Part shown: positions 1 through 10,126 of the stretch, piece after piece
How positions within the stretch are numbered: the first letter of the stretch is position 1
How the letters are laid out: each line of letters opens with the position of its first letter
Origin: Streptomyces nigra
Lineage (GTDB): Bacteria; Actinomycetota; Actinomycetes; Streptomycetales; Streptomycetaceae
Assembly (NCBI RefSeq): GCF_003074055.1
Contig: NZ_CP029043.1
Location: 6,688,501-6,752,500, forward strand
Length of the DNA: 64,000 nucleotides
Reading direction: 5' to 3'
The notes under the pieces: generated by a model
Databases searched by the model: none
Told to the model about the DNA's origin: nothing
The model's input: only the letters and a program-made list of their open reading frames with translations
Translations under genes and position numbers: made by a program

Positions 1-2
1 CG

Positions 3-1118
3 CGCGACCGGGTGCTGGCCGCGTTCGGCGAGCTCGGTGACGGCCAGCCGTGGGACGTGATGCGGCACGGCGTGGCCGCGTACTACCTGGACGCGCTCGC
101 CGACCACCGGACGCTGGTGCGCCGGGTCGCGGAACGCGAGACGGGCAGCGGCGCCGTCACCAACGCGATGACGCTGCTGCAGCTCGTCATGCTCGACCAG
201 ATCTCCAGCGGCGAGTGGGACGCCGCCGAGGAGACCGGCCGCCGCGGGCTCGCCCTCACCGTCACCCACGGCTACCGGCTGTTCGAGCACCAGTACCACG
301 GCTTCCTCGGTCTGCTCGCGGCCTGGCGCGGGGACACCGACAGCGCCCGAGCGGCCGTCGACCGCGTCGACCGCTGGGCCCGCCCACGCGGCGTCGGCCA
401 CCTCACCCAGCTCGCCGAGGCGACCGGCGCGGCCCTGGGCCTGTCCACCGGCGACTACGAGAGCGCGTACACGTACGTCAGCGGCCTCACCGTCCCCGGC
501 ACCTTCACCCCGTACTCCCAGCAGGCCCTGCGCACCCTGCTGGACCTGGTGGAGGCCGCCGTGCACACCGGACGCCTCGACCAGGCCCGCCGGCACGCCC
601 TCGCCGCCCGTGACCAGGGCCTCCCGGCCGTCTCCCCGCGCCTGGACCTCGTGACCACCGCGGCGCTGGCGATGACGGCCGACGACTCCGACACCGGACC
701 GCTGTTCGAGCGGGCGGTCACCCATCCGGCCGGGGCCGACTTCCCCTTCGAGCTGGCCCGGATCCGGCTGGAGCAGGGCATGTGGCTGCGCCGCGCCCGT
801 GAACGCGTGGCGGCCCGGACCGCTCTCGGCCTGGCCGCCGACACCTTCGAACGGCTCGGCGCCACCCCCTGGCTGCACCGCGCCCGGGCCGAGCTGCGCG
901 CCGCCGGGCTGCCCGGCGGGAGCGCCGCCACCGGCGCGGCCCTCACCCCCCAGGAGCGGCAGATCGCCGAACTCGCGGCGAGCGGCCTGAGCAACAAGCA
1001 GATAGGCGCCCGGCTCTACCTCTCCCCGCGCACGGTCGGCGCCCACCTCTACCGGGTCTTCCCCAAGCTCGGCATCTCCTCCCGCGCCTCCCTGCGGGAC
1101 GCCCTCGAAGGGACCTGA
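3..1118 (+). CDS. LuxR-family transcriptional regulator, C-terminal part (5' end outside window)
   Basis: The frame is open from the first bases of the window, so the gene begins upstream; about 371 residues are visible. Most of this is an alpha-helical, Ala/Leu/Arg-rich region resembling the TPR-like sensor part of large ATP-binding LuxR (LAL) regulators. The last 60 residues are a GerE/LuxR helix-turn-helix: LTPQERQIAELAASGLSNKQ followed by LYLSPRTVGAHLYRVFPKL. A GTG at position 12 could be read as a start, but nothing supports it over an upstream start. A DNA-binding activator is expected. The target is unknown; the hydrolase 125 bp downstream on the same strand is the nearest candidate. 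Confidence 0.85.
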   Translation, partial: RDRVLAAFGELGDGQPWDVMRHGVAAYYLDALADHRTLVRRVAERETGSGAVTNAMTLLQLVMLDQISSGEWDAAEETGRRGLALTVTHGYRLFEHQYHGFLGLLAAWRGDTDSARAAVDRVDRWARPRGVGHLTQLAEATGAALGLSTGDYESAYTYVSGLTVPGTFTPYSQQALRTLLDLVEAAVHTGRLDQARRHALAARDQGLPAVSPRLDLVTTAALAMTADDSDTGPLFERAVTHPAGADFPFELARIRLEQGMWLRRARERVAARTALGLAADTFERLGATPWLHRARAELRAAGLPGGSAATGAALTPQERQIAELAASGLSNKQIGARLYLSPRTVGAHLYRVFPKLGISSRASLRDALEGT

Positions 1119-1242
1119 CCCCGTGTGCTCCGGGCCACGGTCACCGACGACAGTCATTCGACTCAATCGGCCCGGGCGACCGCCGCGGCACTGTGAAGAC
1201 AACGCACCGCCCCCCGGCGGTCCCGACGTCCAGGAGCCGGTC

Positions 1243-2067
1243 ATGGCCACCTCGCGCACCCCCCTCGTCCTCATCCACGGGCTGTGGCTGCACGCCTCGT
1301 CCTGGCAGTCCTGGGCCGACCTCGCCACCGAACGCGGGTACGCGCCGCTGGCTCCCGGCTGGCCGGGCGAGGCCGCCACCGTCGCGGAGGCGCGCCGGCA
1401 CCCCGAGGCCGTCGCCGGGCTCGGCATCGACGACGTCACGGACCACTACGCCGGGATCATCCGCTCCCTCGACGCCCCGCCCGTGCTGATCGGCCACTCC
1501 TTCGGCGGGCTGATCGCGCAGAAGCTGCTCGGGAAGGGCCTGGCCCGGGCCGCGGTCGCCGTCGACCCGGCGCAGATCAAGGGCGTCAGGGCGCTTCCCC
1601 CGGCCCAGCTGCGGGCCGGCTTCCCGGTTCTGGGCAACCCGGCGAACCGCAAACGCTCGGTGTCCCTGACCCCGGCGCAGTTCCGCTTCGGCTTCGGCAA
1701 CGCGCTGGAGCCGGCCGAGTCCGACGCCCTGCACGAGCGGTTCACCGTCCCCTCGCCGGGCCGCCCGCTGTTCGAGGCGGCCTTCGCGGCCTTCACCCGG
1801 CACTCGCCCGCCGAGGTCGCCACCCATAACCCCGACCGGGGCCCGCTGCTGCTGATCTCCGGACAGGCCGACCACACGGTCCCGGACGTGGTGACCCGCT
1901 CCGCCTACAAGCTCTACGGCGACTCGCCGGCCGTCACGGAACTCAAGCAGTTCCCCGACCGCGGCCACTCGCTCACCGTGGACCACGGCTGGCGGGCCGT
2001 CGCCGAGTACACGCTGGACTGGCTGGACCGGCAGGGCATCCAGGGCCACGACACCGCACACGCCTGA
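1243..2067 (+). CDS. alpha/beta-hydrolase fold protein
   Basis: 274 aa, cytoplasmic (no signal peptide). The fold is shown by the oxyanion motif LVLIHGLWLH near the N-terminus, the nucleophile elbow GHSFGG with Ser at about residue 86, the acid in SGQADHTVPD (about 210) and the catalytic His in RGHSLTVDHGW (about 245). The ATG at 1243 is chosen because AGGAG lies at 1232-1236, although the frame is open back to 1123. Members with this arrangement are esterases or non-heme perhydrolases; the substrate cannot be read. An SDR oxidoreductase follows after 85 bp in the same direction, so the two may be co-transcribed. Confidence 0.85.
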   Translation: MATSRTPLVLIHGLWLHASSWQSWADLATERGYAPLAPGWPGEAATVAEARRHPEAVAGLGIDDVTDHYAGIIRSLDAPPVLIGHSFGGLIAQKLLGKGLARAAVAVDPAQIKGVRALPPAQLRAGFPVLGNPANRKRSVSLTPAQFRFGFGNALEPAESDALHERFTVPSPGRPLFEAAFAAFTRHSPAEVATHNPDRGPLLLISGQADHTVPDVVTRSAYKLYGDSPAVTELKQFPDRGHSLTVDHGWRAVAEYTLDWLDRQGIQGHDTAHA

Positions 2068-2076
2068 CCTCATATC

Positions 2077-2136
2077 CCCAGCGACATCGCATCCCCTCCC
2101 GCGACTTCGCATTCCCAGCGACATCGCATTCCCAGC
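2077..2136. repeat. short imperfect direct repeats between hydrolase and SDR
   Basis: Three imperfect copies of CCCAGCGACATCGCATTC begin at 2077, 2097 and 2114, and a fourth start (CCCAGC) falls at 2131 just before the SDR ribosome binding site. The middle copy reads CGCGACTTCGCATTC. The periods are 17-20 bp. They could be a slippage-generated spacer or a multi-copy binding site for the SDR promoter; nothing else marks their role. Confidence 0.7.
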
Positions 2137-2152
2137 ACAGGAGTCGAACACC

Positions 2153-2932
2153 ATGAACAGCGAACTGAACGGCAGGACCGCCGTCGTCACCGGTGCCAGC
2201 AAGGGCATCGGACTGGCGATCGTGGAGGCACTCGTCCAGGCCGGCGCCCATGTCGTGGCGGGGTCGCGTTCGACCTCGGAACGCCTGAAGACCCTGGCCG
2301 AGGAGGGGTCGGTGACCTGGGTGCCGGTCGACCTCGCCGAGCCGGAGGCGGCCGGGGAACTCGTCGCCGCGGCGGGCGGACGCGTCGACATCCTGGTCAA
2401 CAACGTCGGCACGGCACCCGCCCGGCCCGGCGGCTTCCTGTCGGTCGGCGACGAGGAGTGGCGCCGCACGATCGACCTCAACCTGCTGGCGGCCGTACGG
2501 GTCACCCGGGCCGCGCTGCCCGTGATGCTGGACGCCGGCGACGGCTCGGTGATCACGGTCGGCTCCGTCAACGCCACCCTCCCGGAGCCGCTGGTCATCG
2601 ACTACAGCGCGGGCAAGGCCGCCCTGGTGGCGTTCTCCAAGGCGCTGTCGAAGGAGGTCGGCCCGAAGGGCGTCCGTGTCAACACCGTCAGCCCGGGGCC
2701 GGTGGAGACGGAGCTGTGGCTGGGCGGCGGGGGAGTGGCGCAGACGGTCTCGGACGCCGCGGGCATCACCCCGGACGACGTGGTCGCCCAGGCCTCGAAG
2801 TCCACGGTCACCGGCCGCTTCTCCCAGCCCGCGGAGATCGCCGACCTCGTGGTCTTCCTCGCCGGCGACCGCTCCCGCAACATCACCGGCAGCGATCTGA
2901 TCATCGACGGAGGCTACATCCCCACCTGGTGA
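2153..2932 (+). CDS. short-chain dehydrogenase/reductase (SDR)
   Basis: 259 aa, full length for a classical SDR. The NAD(P)-binding motif TGASKGIG is at residues 13-20, NNVG at about 83-86, Ser138, and the catalytic pair Tyr151/Lys155 in YSAGKAA. The C-terminus ends with the usual SGSDLIIDGGY-type segment. CAGGAG lies 11-16 nt before the ATG. It would oxidise or reduce an alcohol/carbonyl with NAD(P)(H); the substrate is not visible. It follows the alpha/beta-hydrolase on the same strand and converges with the LysR gene. Confidence 0.9.
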   Translation: MNSELNGRTAVVTGASKGIGLAIVEALVQAGAHVVAGSRSTSERLKTLAEEGSVTWVPVDLAEPEAAGELVAAAGGRVDILVNNVGTAPARPGGFLSVGDEEWRRTIDLNLLAAVRVTRAALPVMLDAGDGSVITVGSVNATLPEPLVIDYSAGKAALVAFSKALSKEVGPKGVRVNTVSPGPVETELWLGGGGVAQTVSDAAGITPDDVVAQASKSTVTGRFSQPAEIADLVVFLAGDRSRNITGSDLIIDGGYIPTW

Positions 2933-2953
2933 GCGGCGGAGGGCCCGGGCCGC

Positions 2954-3841
2954 TCAGCGCTCCAGCAGCATCCGCTGCAGTTCGCGTGCGGCCCGGGGCG
3001 GGGCCACGTCGCTGCGGTGGGCCAGGGCGATCGTGCGGTGCAGGCCGGGCCGGGCCAGCGGGGTCACCCTTAGGCCCCGGCCCGACCGGGCGGCCACCAT
3101 GCGCGGGACGACGGCGAGGCCCAGCCCCGCCCGGACGAAGCCCAGGACGGCGTCCATCTCGCCGCCCTCGACCGCGAAGTCCGGTTCGAAGCCCTCGGCG
3201 CGGCACGCGGCCACCGTCAGCTCGCGCAGGTCGTAGCCGTGCCGGAACATCACCAGGCGCTCGCCCTCCAGGTCGGCGATGCGTACCGTGCGCCGGCCGG
3301 GGCCGCCGGGGGCGGGCGCCTCCGGTGAGGACACCACCACCAGGTCCTCGCGGAGCAGCTCCACCGTGGTCAGCGCGGGGGAGGGCGTCGGCAGGGGCAG
3401 CACGACGAGCGCCAGGTCGAGGGCGCCGCGCGCCAGCTCGCGCACCAGGTCGTGCGAACCGCCCTCCTCGATCAGCAGCCGGATGCCCGGGTAGCGGTCG
3501 TGGAAGGCGCGCAGCACGTCCGGGAGCAGCCCCGTGCACAGGCTCGGCGTGGCCCCGAGCCTGACCCGGCCGCCGCGCAGCTGCACCAGCTCCTGCACCT
3601 CGTGCCGGGCGGTGTCGGCGTCGGCCAGGATGCGCCGGGCCAGCGGCAGCAGGGCCTCCCCGGCGTCCGTCAGCGTGATGTTGCCGCGGGCCCGCAGGAA
3701 CAGGTCCGCGCCCAGCTCCCGCTCCAGCGCCTTGATCTGCTGCGACAGCGAGGGCTGCGCCACGTGCACGAGATCGGCGGCGCGGGTGAAGTGCCGGGTC
3801 TCCGCGACCGCCACGAAGTACTGGAGCTGCTGGAACTGCAT
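2954..3841 (-). CDS. LysR-family transcriptional regulator, divergent from sdhCAB
   Basis: 295 aa from the ATG at 3841, giving the standard LysR N-terminus MQFQQLQYFVAVAETRHFTR; the open frame continues 14 codons further upstream, but that start does not fit the family. Winged helix-turn-helix at residues 1-60, then a periplasmic-binding-like effector domain (GLGLAVVPRMVAARSGRGL near the C-terminus). The gene is divergent from the succinate dehydrogenase operon, and a perfect T-N11-A palindrome sits at 3851-3865, 10 bp before its own start. It probably represses itself and acts on sdhC. I recall the same LysR/sdh pairing in S. coelicolor (around SCO0922-SCO0925). Confidence 0.88.
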   Translation of the reverse strand: MQFQQLQYFVAVAETRHFTRAADLVHVAQPSLSQQIKALERELGADLFLRARGNITLTDAGEALLPLARRILADADTARHEVQELVQLRGGRVRLGATPSLCTGLLPDVLRAFHDRYPGIRLLIEEGGSHDLVRELARGALDLALVVLPLPTPSPALTTVELLREDLVVVSSPEAPAPGGPGRRTVRIADLEGERLVMFRHGYDLRELTVAACRAEGFEPDFAVEGGEMDAVLGFVRAGLGLAVVPRMVAARSGRGLRVTPLARPGLHRTIALAHRSDVAPPRAARELQRMLLER

Positions 3842-3850
3842 CCAGCCATC

Positions 3851-3865
3851 ATAGGTCGCACCTAT
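3851..3865. promoter_or_regulatory. LysR-type operator (T-N11-A palindrome)
   Basis: Perfect 15-bp inverted repeat ATAGGT-CGC-ACCTAT. T3852 and A3864 enclose exactly 11 nt, the canonical LTTR box. It lies in the lysR-sdhC intergenic region, 10 bp from the lysR start and about 22 bp upstream of the proposed sdhC -35 box. That is the usual position for an autoregulatory and activating LysR recognition site. Confidence 0.72.
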
Positions 3866-3886
3866 TGAAACGAGGCGCACCATGTC

Positions 3887-3917
3887 TTGGACCGATCGGC
3901 CTGTTCGGCCCTAGCGT
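3887..3917 (+). promoter_or_regulatory. sdhC promoter, leaderless
   Basis: A -35-like TTGGAC at 3887-3892 and a -10-like TAGCGT at 3912-3917 are separated by 19 nt. The -10 box ends 7 nt before the ATG at 3925, and no purine-rich ribosome binding site precedes that ATG. Transcription would start at or next to the start codon, a common Streptomyces leaderless arrangement. Confidence 0.55.
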
Positions 3918-3924
3918 CCTTCTC

Positions 3925-4632
3925 ATGGCTCTGGCAACGCGGACGGACCGACGGCCGTCCTTCGCGCGCACGGTGTGGGACTCGACCGTCGGCAAGAAGA
4001 CCGTGATGGCGGTCAGCGGACTGATCATGCTGCTGTACCTGGTCGTCCACATGATCGGCAATCTGAAGATCTTCTTCGGCGCCGGCGACTTCAACCACTA
4101 CGCGCACTGGCTGCGCACCGTCGGCGAGCCGTTCATGCACTACGAGTGGACGCTCTGGCTCGTCCGCGTGGTCCTGGTCGTCGCCGTCGTCGCCCACGCG
4201 GTCTCGGCGTACCAGCTCAGCCGCCGCGACATCAAGGCCCGTCCCACCCGCTACGTGCACAGGAAGCCGCGCGCCTCCTACGCCACCCGCACCATGCGCT
4301 GGGGAGGCGTCATCCTCGCGCTGTTCATCGTCTGGCACCTCCTGGACCTGACGACCGGCACCGTGCACTCCGGCGGCTTCCAGGAGGGCCGCCCGTACCA
4401 GAACGTCGTGGACACCTTCTCCACCTGGTACGGCAACGTCATCTACATCGTGGCGATGCTCGCCGTCGGACTGCACATCCGGCACGGCTTCTGGAGCGCC
4501 GCCCAGACCCTCGGCGCCGGCAGCCGCACCCGCGACCGCGCCCTGAAGGCCACGGCCAACGTCCTCGCGCTGCTGCTCACGGCCGGCTTCATCGCCGTAC
4601 CCGTGGGCGTCATGACCGGAGTGGTGAGCTGA
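3925..4632 (+). CDS. sdhC: succinate dehydrogenase / fumarate reductase cytochrome b subunit
   Basis: 235 aa, first gene of sdhCAB. It is the single membrane-anchor subunit (type B-like, no SdhD). About five hydrophobic segments are visible: near residues 30-45, 80-100, 125-140, 170-190 and 205-225. His residues in HMIGNLKIFFG, HAVSAYQ, WHLLDLT and HIRHGF are candidates for haem ligands. The ATG at 3925 is preferred over the open frame at 3865 because it follows a -10 box by 7 nt. The stop is 2 nt from the sdhA start. The product anchors the flavoprotein and iron-sulphur subunits to the membrane and passes electrons to or from quinone. Confidence 0.9.
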   Translation: MALATRTDRRPSFARTVWDSTVGKKTVMAVSGLIMLLYLVVHMIGNLKIFFGAGDFNHYAHWLRTVGEPFMHYEWTLWLVRVVLVVAVVAHAVSAYQLSRRDIKARPTRYVHRKPRASYATRTMRWGGVILALFIVWHLLDLTTGTVHSGGFQEGRPYQNVVDTFSTWYGNVIYIVAMLAVGLHIRHGFWSAAQTLGAGSRTRDRALKATANVLALLLTAGFIAVPVGVMTGVVS

Positions 4633-4634
4633 GA

Positions 4635-6577
<1,943 letters not shown>

Positions 6578-6581
<4 letters not shown>

Positions 6582-7324
6582 AGCTCACCCTGCGCGTCTG
6601 GCGGCAGAAGAACGCCGAAGCCGAAGGCGCCATGTCCACGTACGAGGTGGACGGCATCTCCTCCGACATGTCCTTCCTGGAGATGCTCGACACCCTCAAC
6701 GAGGAGCTCATCCTCAAGGGCGAGGACCCCGTCGCCTTCGACCACGACTGCCGCGAGGGCATCTGCGGTGCCTGCTCGCTCGTCATCAACGGCGACGCCC
6801 ACGGCCCCGAGCGCACCACCACCTGCCAGCTGCACATGCGGTCCTTCAAGGACGGCGACACCATCGACATCGAGCCGTGGCGGGCGTCGGCCTTCCCGGT
6901 GATCAAGGACCTCGTCGTCGACCGCACGGCGTTCGACCGGATCATCCAGGCCGGCGGCTACATCACCGCGCCGACCGGCGCGGCCCCCGAGGCGCACGCC
7001 ACCCCCGTGCCCAAGCCGGACGCCGACTTCGCCTTCGAGCACGCCGAGTGCATCGGCTGCGGCGCGTGCGTGGCGGCCTGCCCCAACGGGGCCGCGATGC
7101 TGTTCACGTCCGCCAAGGTCAACCACCTGAACGTGCTGCCGCAGGGCGCCCCCGAGCGCGAGACCCGTGTGCTCGACATGGTGGCGCAGATGGACGAGGA
7201 GGGCTTCGGTGGCTGCACCCTCACCGGCGAGTGCGCCACGGCCTGCCCGAAGGGCATCCCGCTGATGTCCATCACCAGCATGAACAAGGAGTGGCTGCGG
7301 GCGACCCGGAAGGCCAAGCGGTAA
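6578..7324 (+). CDS. sdhB: succinate dehydrogenase / fumarate reductase iron-sulphur subunit
   Basis: 248 aa. The N-terminal plant-type ferredoxin domain has CREGICGACSLVING plus a later Cys (TTCQLH) for the [2Fe-2S] cluster, and the C-terminal part has CIGCGACVAACPN and CTLTGECATACPKGIP for the [4Fe-4S] and [3Fe-4S] clusters. It overlaps sdhA by ATGA and ends the operon, 54 nt before a strong hairpin. It carries electrons from FAD to quinone through SdhC. Confidence 0.95.
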
Positions 7325-7377
7325 CACCTTCGGGGCGCGGCCCCCTACGAGACGTTCGCCGAGCGGTGCGGACGGGC

Positions 7378-7407
7378 GGGACCGGGAGAGGTGCTCCTCC
7401 CGGTCCC
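7378..7407. terminator. bidirectional hairpin between sdhB and gvpK
   Basis: Perfect 11-bp stem GGGACCGGGAG (7378-7388) with CTCCCGGTCCC (7397-7407) and an 8-nt loop. It lies between the convergent sdhB and gvpK stops and would act on both operons. Confidence 0.75.
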
Positions 7408-7432
7408 GTCTGGTGTTCTCGTGGTCTCCGGG

Positions 7433-7726
7433 TCACCGGCCCGGATCGGCGAGCAGGTGGCCCAGCGGGCCGAGGTCCAGATTCAGATCGCCGCGCTCCA
7501 GCCCGTGCTGTTCGCACAGCTCGTCCATACGCTCGTCCAGCAGCATCAGCGCTGTGCCCAGCCGGTCCTCCTGCTCGGTGGTCAGCGTCCCCTCGTCGAA
7601 CCGGCGCACCGCCTGCCGTTCCATCAGCTGCCGTAGGAGCTCCACCACGGTCAGGACCAGGGCCGCCAGATCGTTCGTGACCCGCTCCGGGTCGAGGTCC
7701 ACGGCATGGGCGCGCTGCGTGGTCAC
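7433..7726 (-). CDS. gvpK: gas vesicle protein GvpK
   Basis: 97 aa from a GTG at 7726 that overlaps the gvpS stop (GTGA); the longer open frame upstream is the antisense reading of gvpS/gvpL. GvpK is recognised by DPERVTNDLAALVLTVVELL, followed by RQLMERQAVRRF and the acidic-hydrophobic tail. It is the last gene of the gvpOAFGJLSK operon and ends next to the 7378-7407 hairpin. GvpK is a minor or assembly protein of the gas vesicle; its exact role is not established. Confidence 0.9.
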   Translation of the reverse strand: MTTQRAHAVDLDPERVTNDLAALVLTVVELLRQLMERQAVRRFDEGTLTTEQEDRLGTALMLLDERMDELCEQHGLERGDLNLDLGPLGHLLADPGR

Positions 7727-7944
7727 AGGGGCCCGCTGTCCGGCCAGGGCGCGGGCACCCGCTCGCTCACCGACGCCAGCAGAGCGTGCAGGGAGATCCG
7801 CACCAACGGAACGTCGGCGATGGCCAGCACCAGGTCGCCGCTGACCACGACCCCGGTGGCCAGCACACGGTCGAGCAGATCGACCAGGGGCACCCCGACG
7901 GGCGCGTACGGCTCCGGTTCCTCCCACGGCACCGGCACGCTCAT
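7723..7944 (-). CDS. gvpS: gas vesicle GvpA/GvpJ-family protein GvpS
   Basis: 73 aa. The GvpA fold is recognisable in PLVDLLDRVLATGVVVSGDL and IADVPLVRISLHALLASV, the same helix-strand-strand-helix pattern as GvpA. It starts with ATGA over the gvpL stop and ends with GTGA into gvpK, so it is translationally coupled on both sides. In Streptomyces clusters this short GvpA-like protein is called GvpS and is thought to be a minor shell or cap-type component. Confidence 0.88.
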   Translation of the reverse strand: MSVPVPWEEPEPYAPVGVPLVDLLDRVLATGVVVSGDLVLAIADVPLVRISLHALLASVSERVPAPWPDSGPL

Positions 7945-8762
7945 GCGACCACCTCCACCGCGTCCGGTTCCGGCCGGGCGAAGGAGTACGGGATCCAGGG
8001 CCCCGACACGGTGACCTCCAGACCGGTGCCGGAGGCCTCGCGGGCCAGCCGGCCGACGGCCTGCGTGAACTCCTCGCGGCGGGCGTCGTCCACCAGATAG
8101 GCGGCGTTGAGGAGTTGCGGCACGTTCGTGCCGGTCAGCCGCTCGCTCTGCGGCCGGTGCCGGGTCGCGGCGACGGCGTACCGGCGCAGCTCCCGGTCGA
8201 CGGTGCGGGCCCGGGCCAGGGCCTGCTCGCGCGTCTCGCGCTCGGTCCGCCGGCGGGCGCTGGCCCGGCGCAGATACGACCGCCCGTCGGCCGCGCCCTC
8301 CCCGTCGGCGGCACCCCCGGCCGTCGGGCCGTGCACCTTCACCGCCCACTCCGTACGGTCGCGCAGCCGCTCCAGCAGGGCCCGAAGGGACGCCCCCCGG
8401 GCGGTCACGGCCCGGACCGCGTTGTTGTCGTCGAGATACAGCGTCGCCATCGGGAGCGGCACGGCGGGACCCGCGCTCGCCGCCGCCTCCACGGCCCGGT
8501 GGTGGGCGCGGGCGCAGCGCTCCAGCGCGTCCGGCCGGTTCAGCCGTTCCGCCAGCGCCTCCTCGCCGTACTCCGCCGCCGGCACGTCCTGCACGACCAG
8601 GTGGAACTCACCCGCCGCCAGGGTGCGCAGGGGGCCGCCGCCGTCGTGGCCCGGCGTCCGCGCGAGCACGTCCGGCGGCACGGGGGAGTCCGTCACCGCG
8701 AAGACGCAGAGGAGGGTGCGGGGTTCCGCCGTCGTCGCCCGGCCGGCCGGGAGCGTGCTCAT
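7941..8762 (-). CDS. gvpL: gas vesicle GvpL/GvpF-family protein
   Basis: 273 aa. The family is shown by the N-terminal LLCVFAVTDSPV strand, the central PLPMATLYLDDNNAVRAV segment, the basic linker RASARRRTERETREQALARA and the closing WIPYSFA (the family's GPWPPYSF-type end). The start (ATGA) overlaps the gvpJ stop, and the stop overlaps gvpS. GvpL and GvpF proteins bind GvpA and are needed for assembly. Confidence 0.9.
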   Translation of the reverse strand: MSTLPAGRATTAEPRTLLCVFAVTDSPVPPDVLARTPGHDGGGPLRTLAAGEFHLVVQDVPAAEYGEEALAERLNRPDALERCARAHHRAVEAAASAGPAVPLPMATLYLDDNNAVRAVTARGASLRALLERLRDRTEWAVKVHGPTAGGAADGEGAADGRSYLRRASARRRTERETREQALARARTVDRELRRYAVAATRHRPQSERLTGTNVPQLLNAAYLVDDARREEFTQAVGRLAREASGTGLEVTVSGPWIPYSFARPEPDAVEVVA

Positions 8763-9103
8763 CGGGTCACCTCCGTGGTGTCGGGGTCGGATTCCTCCAG
8801 GGCCTCCAGGCGGGCGCGCAGCCGGGCGTTCTCCTCCGCGAGGGCGTCCCGCGCGGCGCGCGAGGACAGCGCCGGGTCCGTCTCCCACCAGTCGATGCCC
8901 GCCTTCTTCGCGGTCTCCACCGAGGCGATGAACAGGCGCAGCCGGATGGTCAGCAGCTCGATGTCGAGCAGGTCGATCTTGATGTCGCCCGCGATGACGA
9001 TGCCCTTGTCCAGCACGCGCTCCAGCAGATCCGCGAGGCTTCCGCCGGACGGCCCGGCGGGCTGCGGATCGAAGCCCGTCGGCCAGGTGGACAGGTCGGT
9101 CAC
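8759..9103 (-). CDS. gvpJ: gas vesicle GvpA-family protein GvpJ
   Basis: 114 aa from GTG at 9103, overlapping the gvpG stop (GTGA). The GvpA core is SLADLLERVLDKGIVIAGDI and LLDIELLTIRLRLFIASVET, followed by an acidic/Arg helical tail of about 35 residues. GvpJ is a minor structural protein, probably of the conical ends. S. coelicolor has a cluster with gvpY and gvpZ between gvpG and gvpJ (recalled); here gvpG runs directly into gvpJ. Confidence 0.9.
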   Translation of the reverse strand: MTDLSTWPTGFDPQPAGPSGGSLADLLERVLDKGIVIAGDIKIDLLDIELLTIRLRLFIASVETAKKAGIDWWETDPALSSRAARDALAEENARLRARLEALEESDPDTTEVTR

Positions 9104-9363
9104 CGGGCGCCTCCGTCCGGCGGGAGCCCGCCGTGGTGGACCGGGCTGCCGAGGCGCGCGAGCAGCCGTTCCTCCTCCGCCTCGAAGGCCGCCTCGTCGA
9201 TGAGCCCGTCGTCCAGGTCCCGGTTCAGCGCCGCCAGCCGGGCCTGCACCCAGCGCGGATCGCACGCCTGGCGCTCGGCCTCCCGGCGCAGCTGCTCGGC
9301 GACCCACAGCGTGCCGCGCAGGGGGGCCACGGGCAGCAGCAGGATCTCGGTCAGGAGTCCCAC
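9100..9363 (-). CDS. gvpG: gas vesicle protein GvpG
   Basis: 87 aa from GTG at 9363, 4 nt after the gvpF stop. The start MGLLTEILLLPVAPLRGTLW with the following helical WVAEQLRREAERQ is typical of GvpG, as is the acidic stretch EAAFEAEEERLLARL. It is a small accessory protein required for vesicle formation. Confidence 0.88.
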   Translation of the reverse strand: MGLLTEILLLPVAPLRGTLWVAEQLRREAERQACDPRWVQARLAALNRDLDDGLIDEAAFEAEEERLLARLGSPVHHGGLPPDGGAR

Positions 9364-9367
9364 CGGG

Positions 9368-10126
9368 TCACCGCCCGGCCGGCGCGGACGGCGGGTCCAC
9401 GAAGCTGTAGCAGGGCAGCGGGCCGGTGAGGCTGAGCGCCAGCCGGTCGCCGACGGCGCGGGCCCGCTCGGTCACGGCCTCCCGGAAGCGCTGTTCGTCG
9501 GCGGCGCGGACCAGGAACGACGTGCTCAGCACCTGCTCGTCGTCGACCGGGCCCTGCGCGGTGCGCACGGCGAGCGGGGCCAGCAGGGCCAGCACCTCCC
9601 GGGCCGCGCCACGGGCCTCTCGCGCGACCCCCTTCGCCAGTGCCTCGCCGAGCCGTACGTTCGCCTCGTAGCCGGGGCGCTGCCGGGTCCGGCGGGCGAG
9701 CGCCCGCAGCGAGCCGTCCCGGCGTACGAGATCGGCGAAGTGCCCGGGCACCACGGCACCTTTCACGTTCATCTCGACGCAGTCCCGCACCCCGTCCAAC
9801 TGGGCCGCCAGATGGGCCTTGTGGGTGCTGAGCCGGTCGAGCAGTTCCTCCGGGCCGGCGCTGAGCACGGCGAACCGCATCGGCAGCACCGGGCCCCGCT
9901 CGGCGAGTTCCGTCAGCACCGCCTGGTGGGCCGTCAGGTCCCGGCGCCGGGCCCGCAGGGAGGCCGGCGCGTCCGAGACCGCCGCGCACAGCCCGGACCC
10001 GGCCAGCAGCCGCACCGGGGCGCCGCCCACCCCGGGGGTGCGCGGGGGACGGGCGCCCTCGGGGGCGATGCCGTAGACGTACAGCGTGCCGGTGGTCGTG
10101 GGGGCGGCGGTGGCCGTCACGGTCAT
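9368..10126 (-). CDS. gvpF: gas vesicle GvpF/GvpL-family protein
   Basis: 252 aa. It starts with an ATGA overlap on the gvpA stop. Recognised by the opening GTLYVYGIAP, the central GPVLPMRFAVLSAGPEELLD and the C-terminal LTGPLPCYSFVDP, the classic end of the family. GvpF contacts GvpA and is the assembly factor located on the inner vesicle surface in other bacteria. A paralogue, gvpL, lies three genes downstream. Confidence 0.93.
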   Translation of the reverse strand: MTVTATAAPTTTGTLYVYGIAPEGARPPRTPGVGGAPVRLLAGSGLCAAVSDAPASLRARRRDLTAHQAVLTELAERGPVLPMRFAVLSAGPEELLDRLSTHKAHLAAQLDGVRDCVEMNVKGAVVPGHFADLVRRDGSLRALARRTRQRPGYEANVRLGEALAKGVAREARGAAREVLALLAPLAVRTAQGPVDDEQVLSTSFLVRAADEQRFREAVTERARAVGDRLALSLTGPLPCYSFVDPPSAPAGR

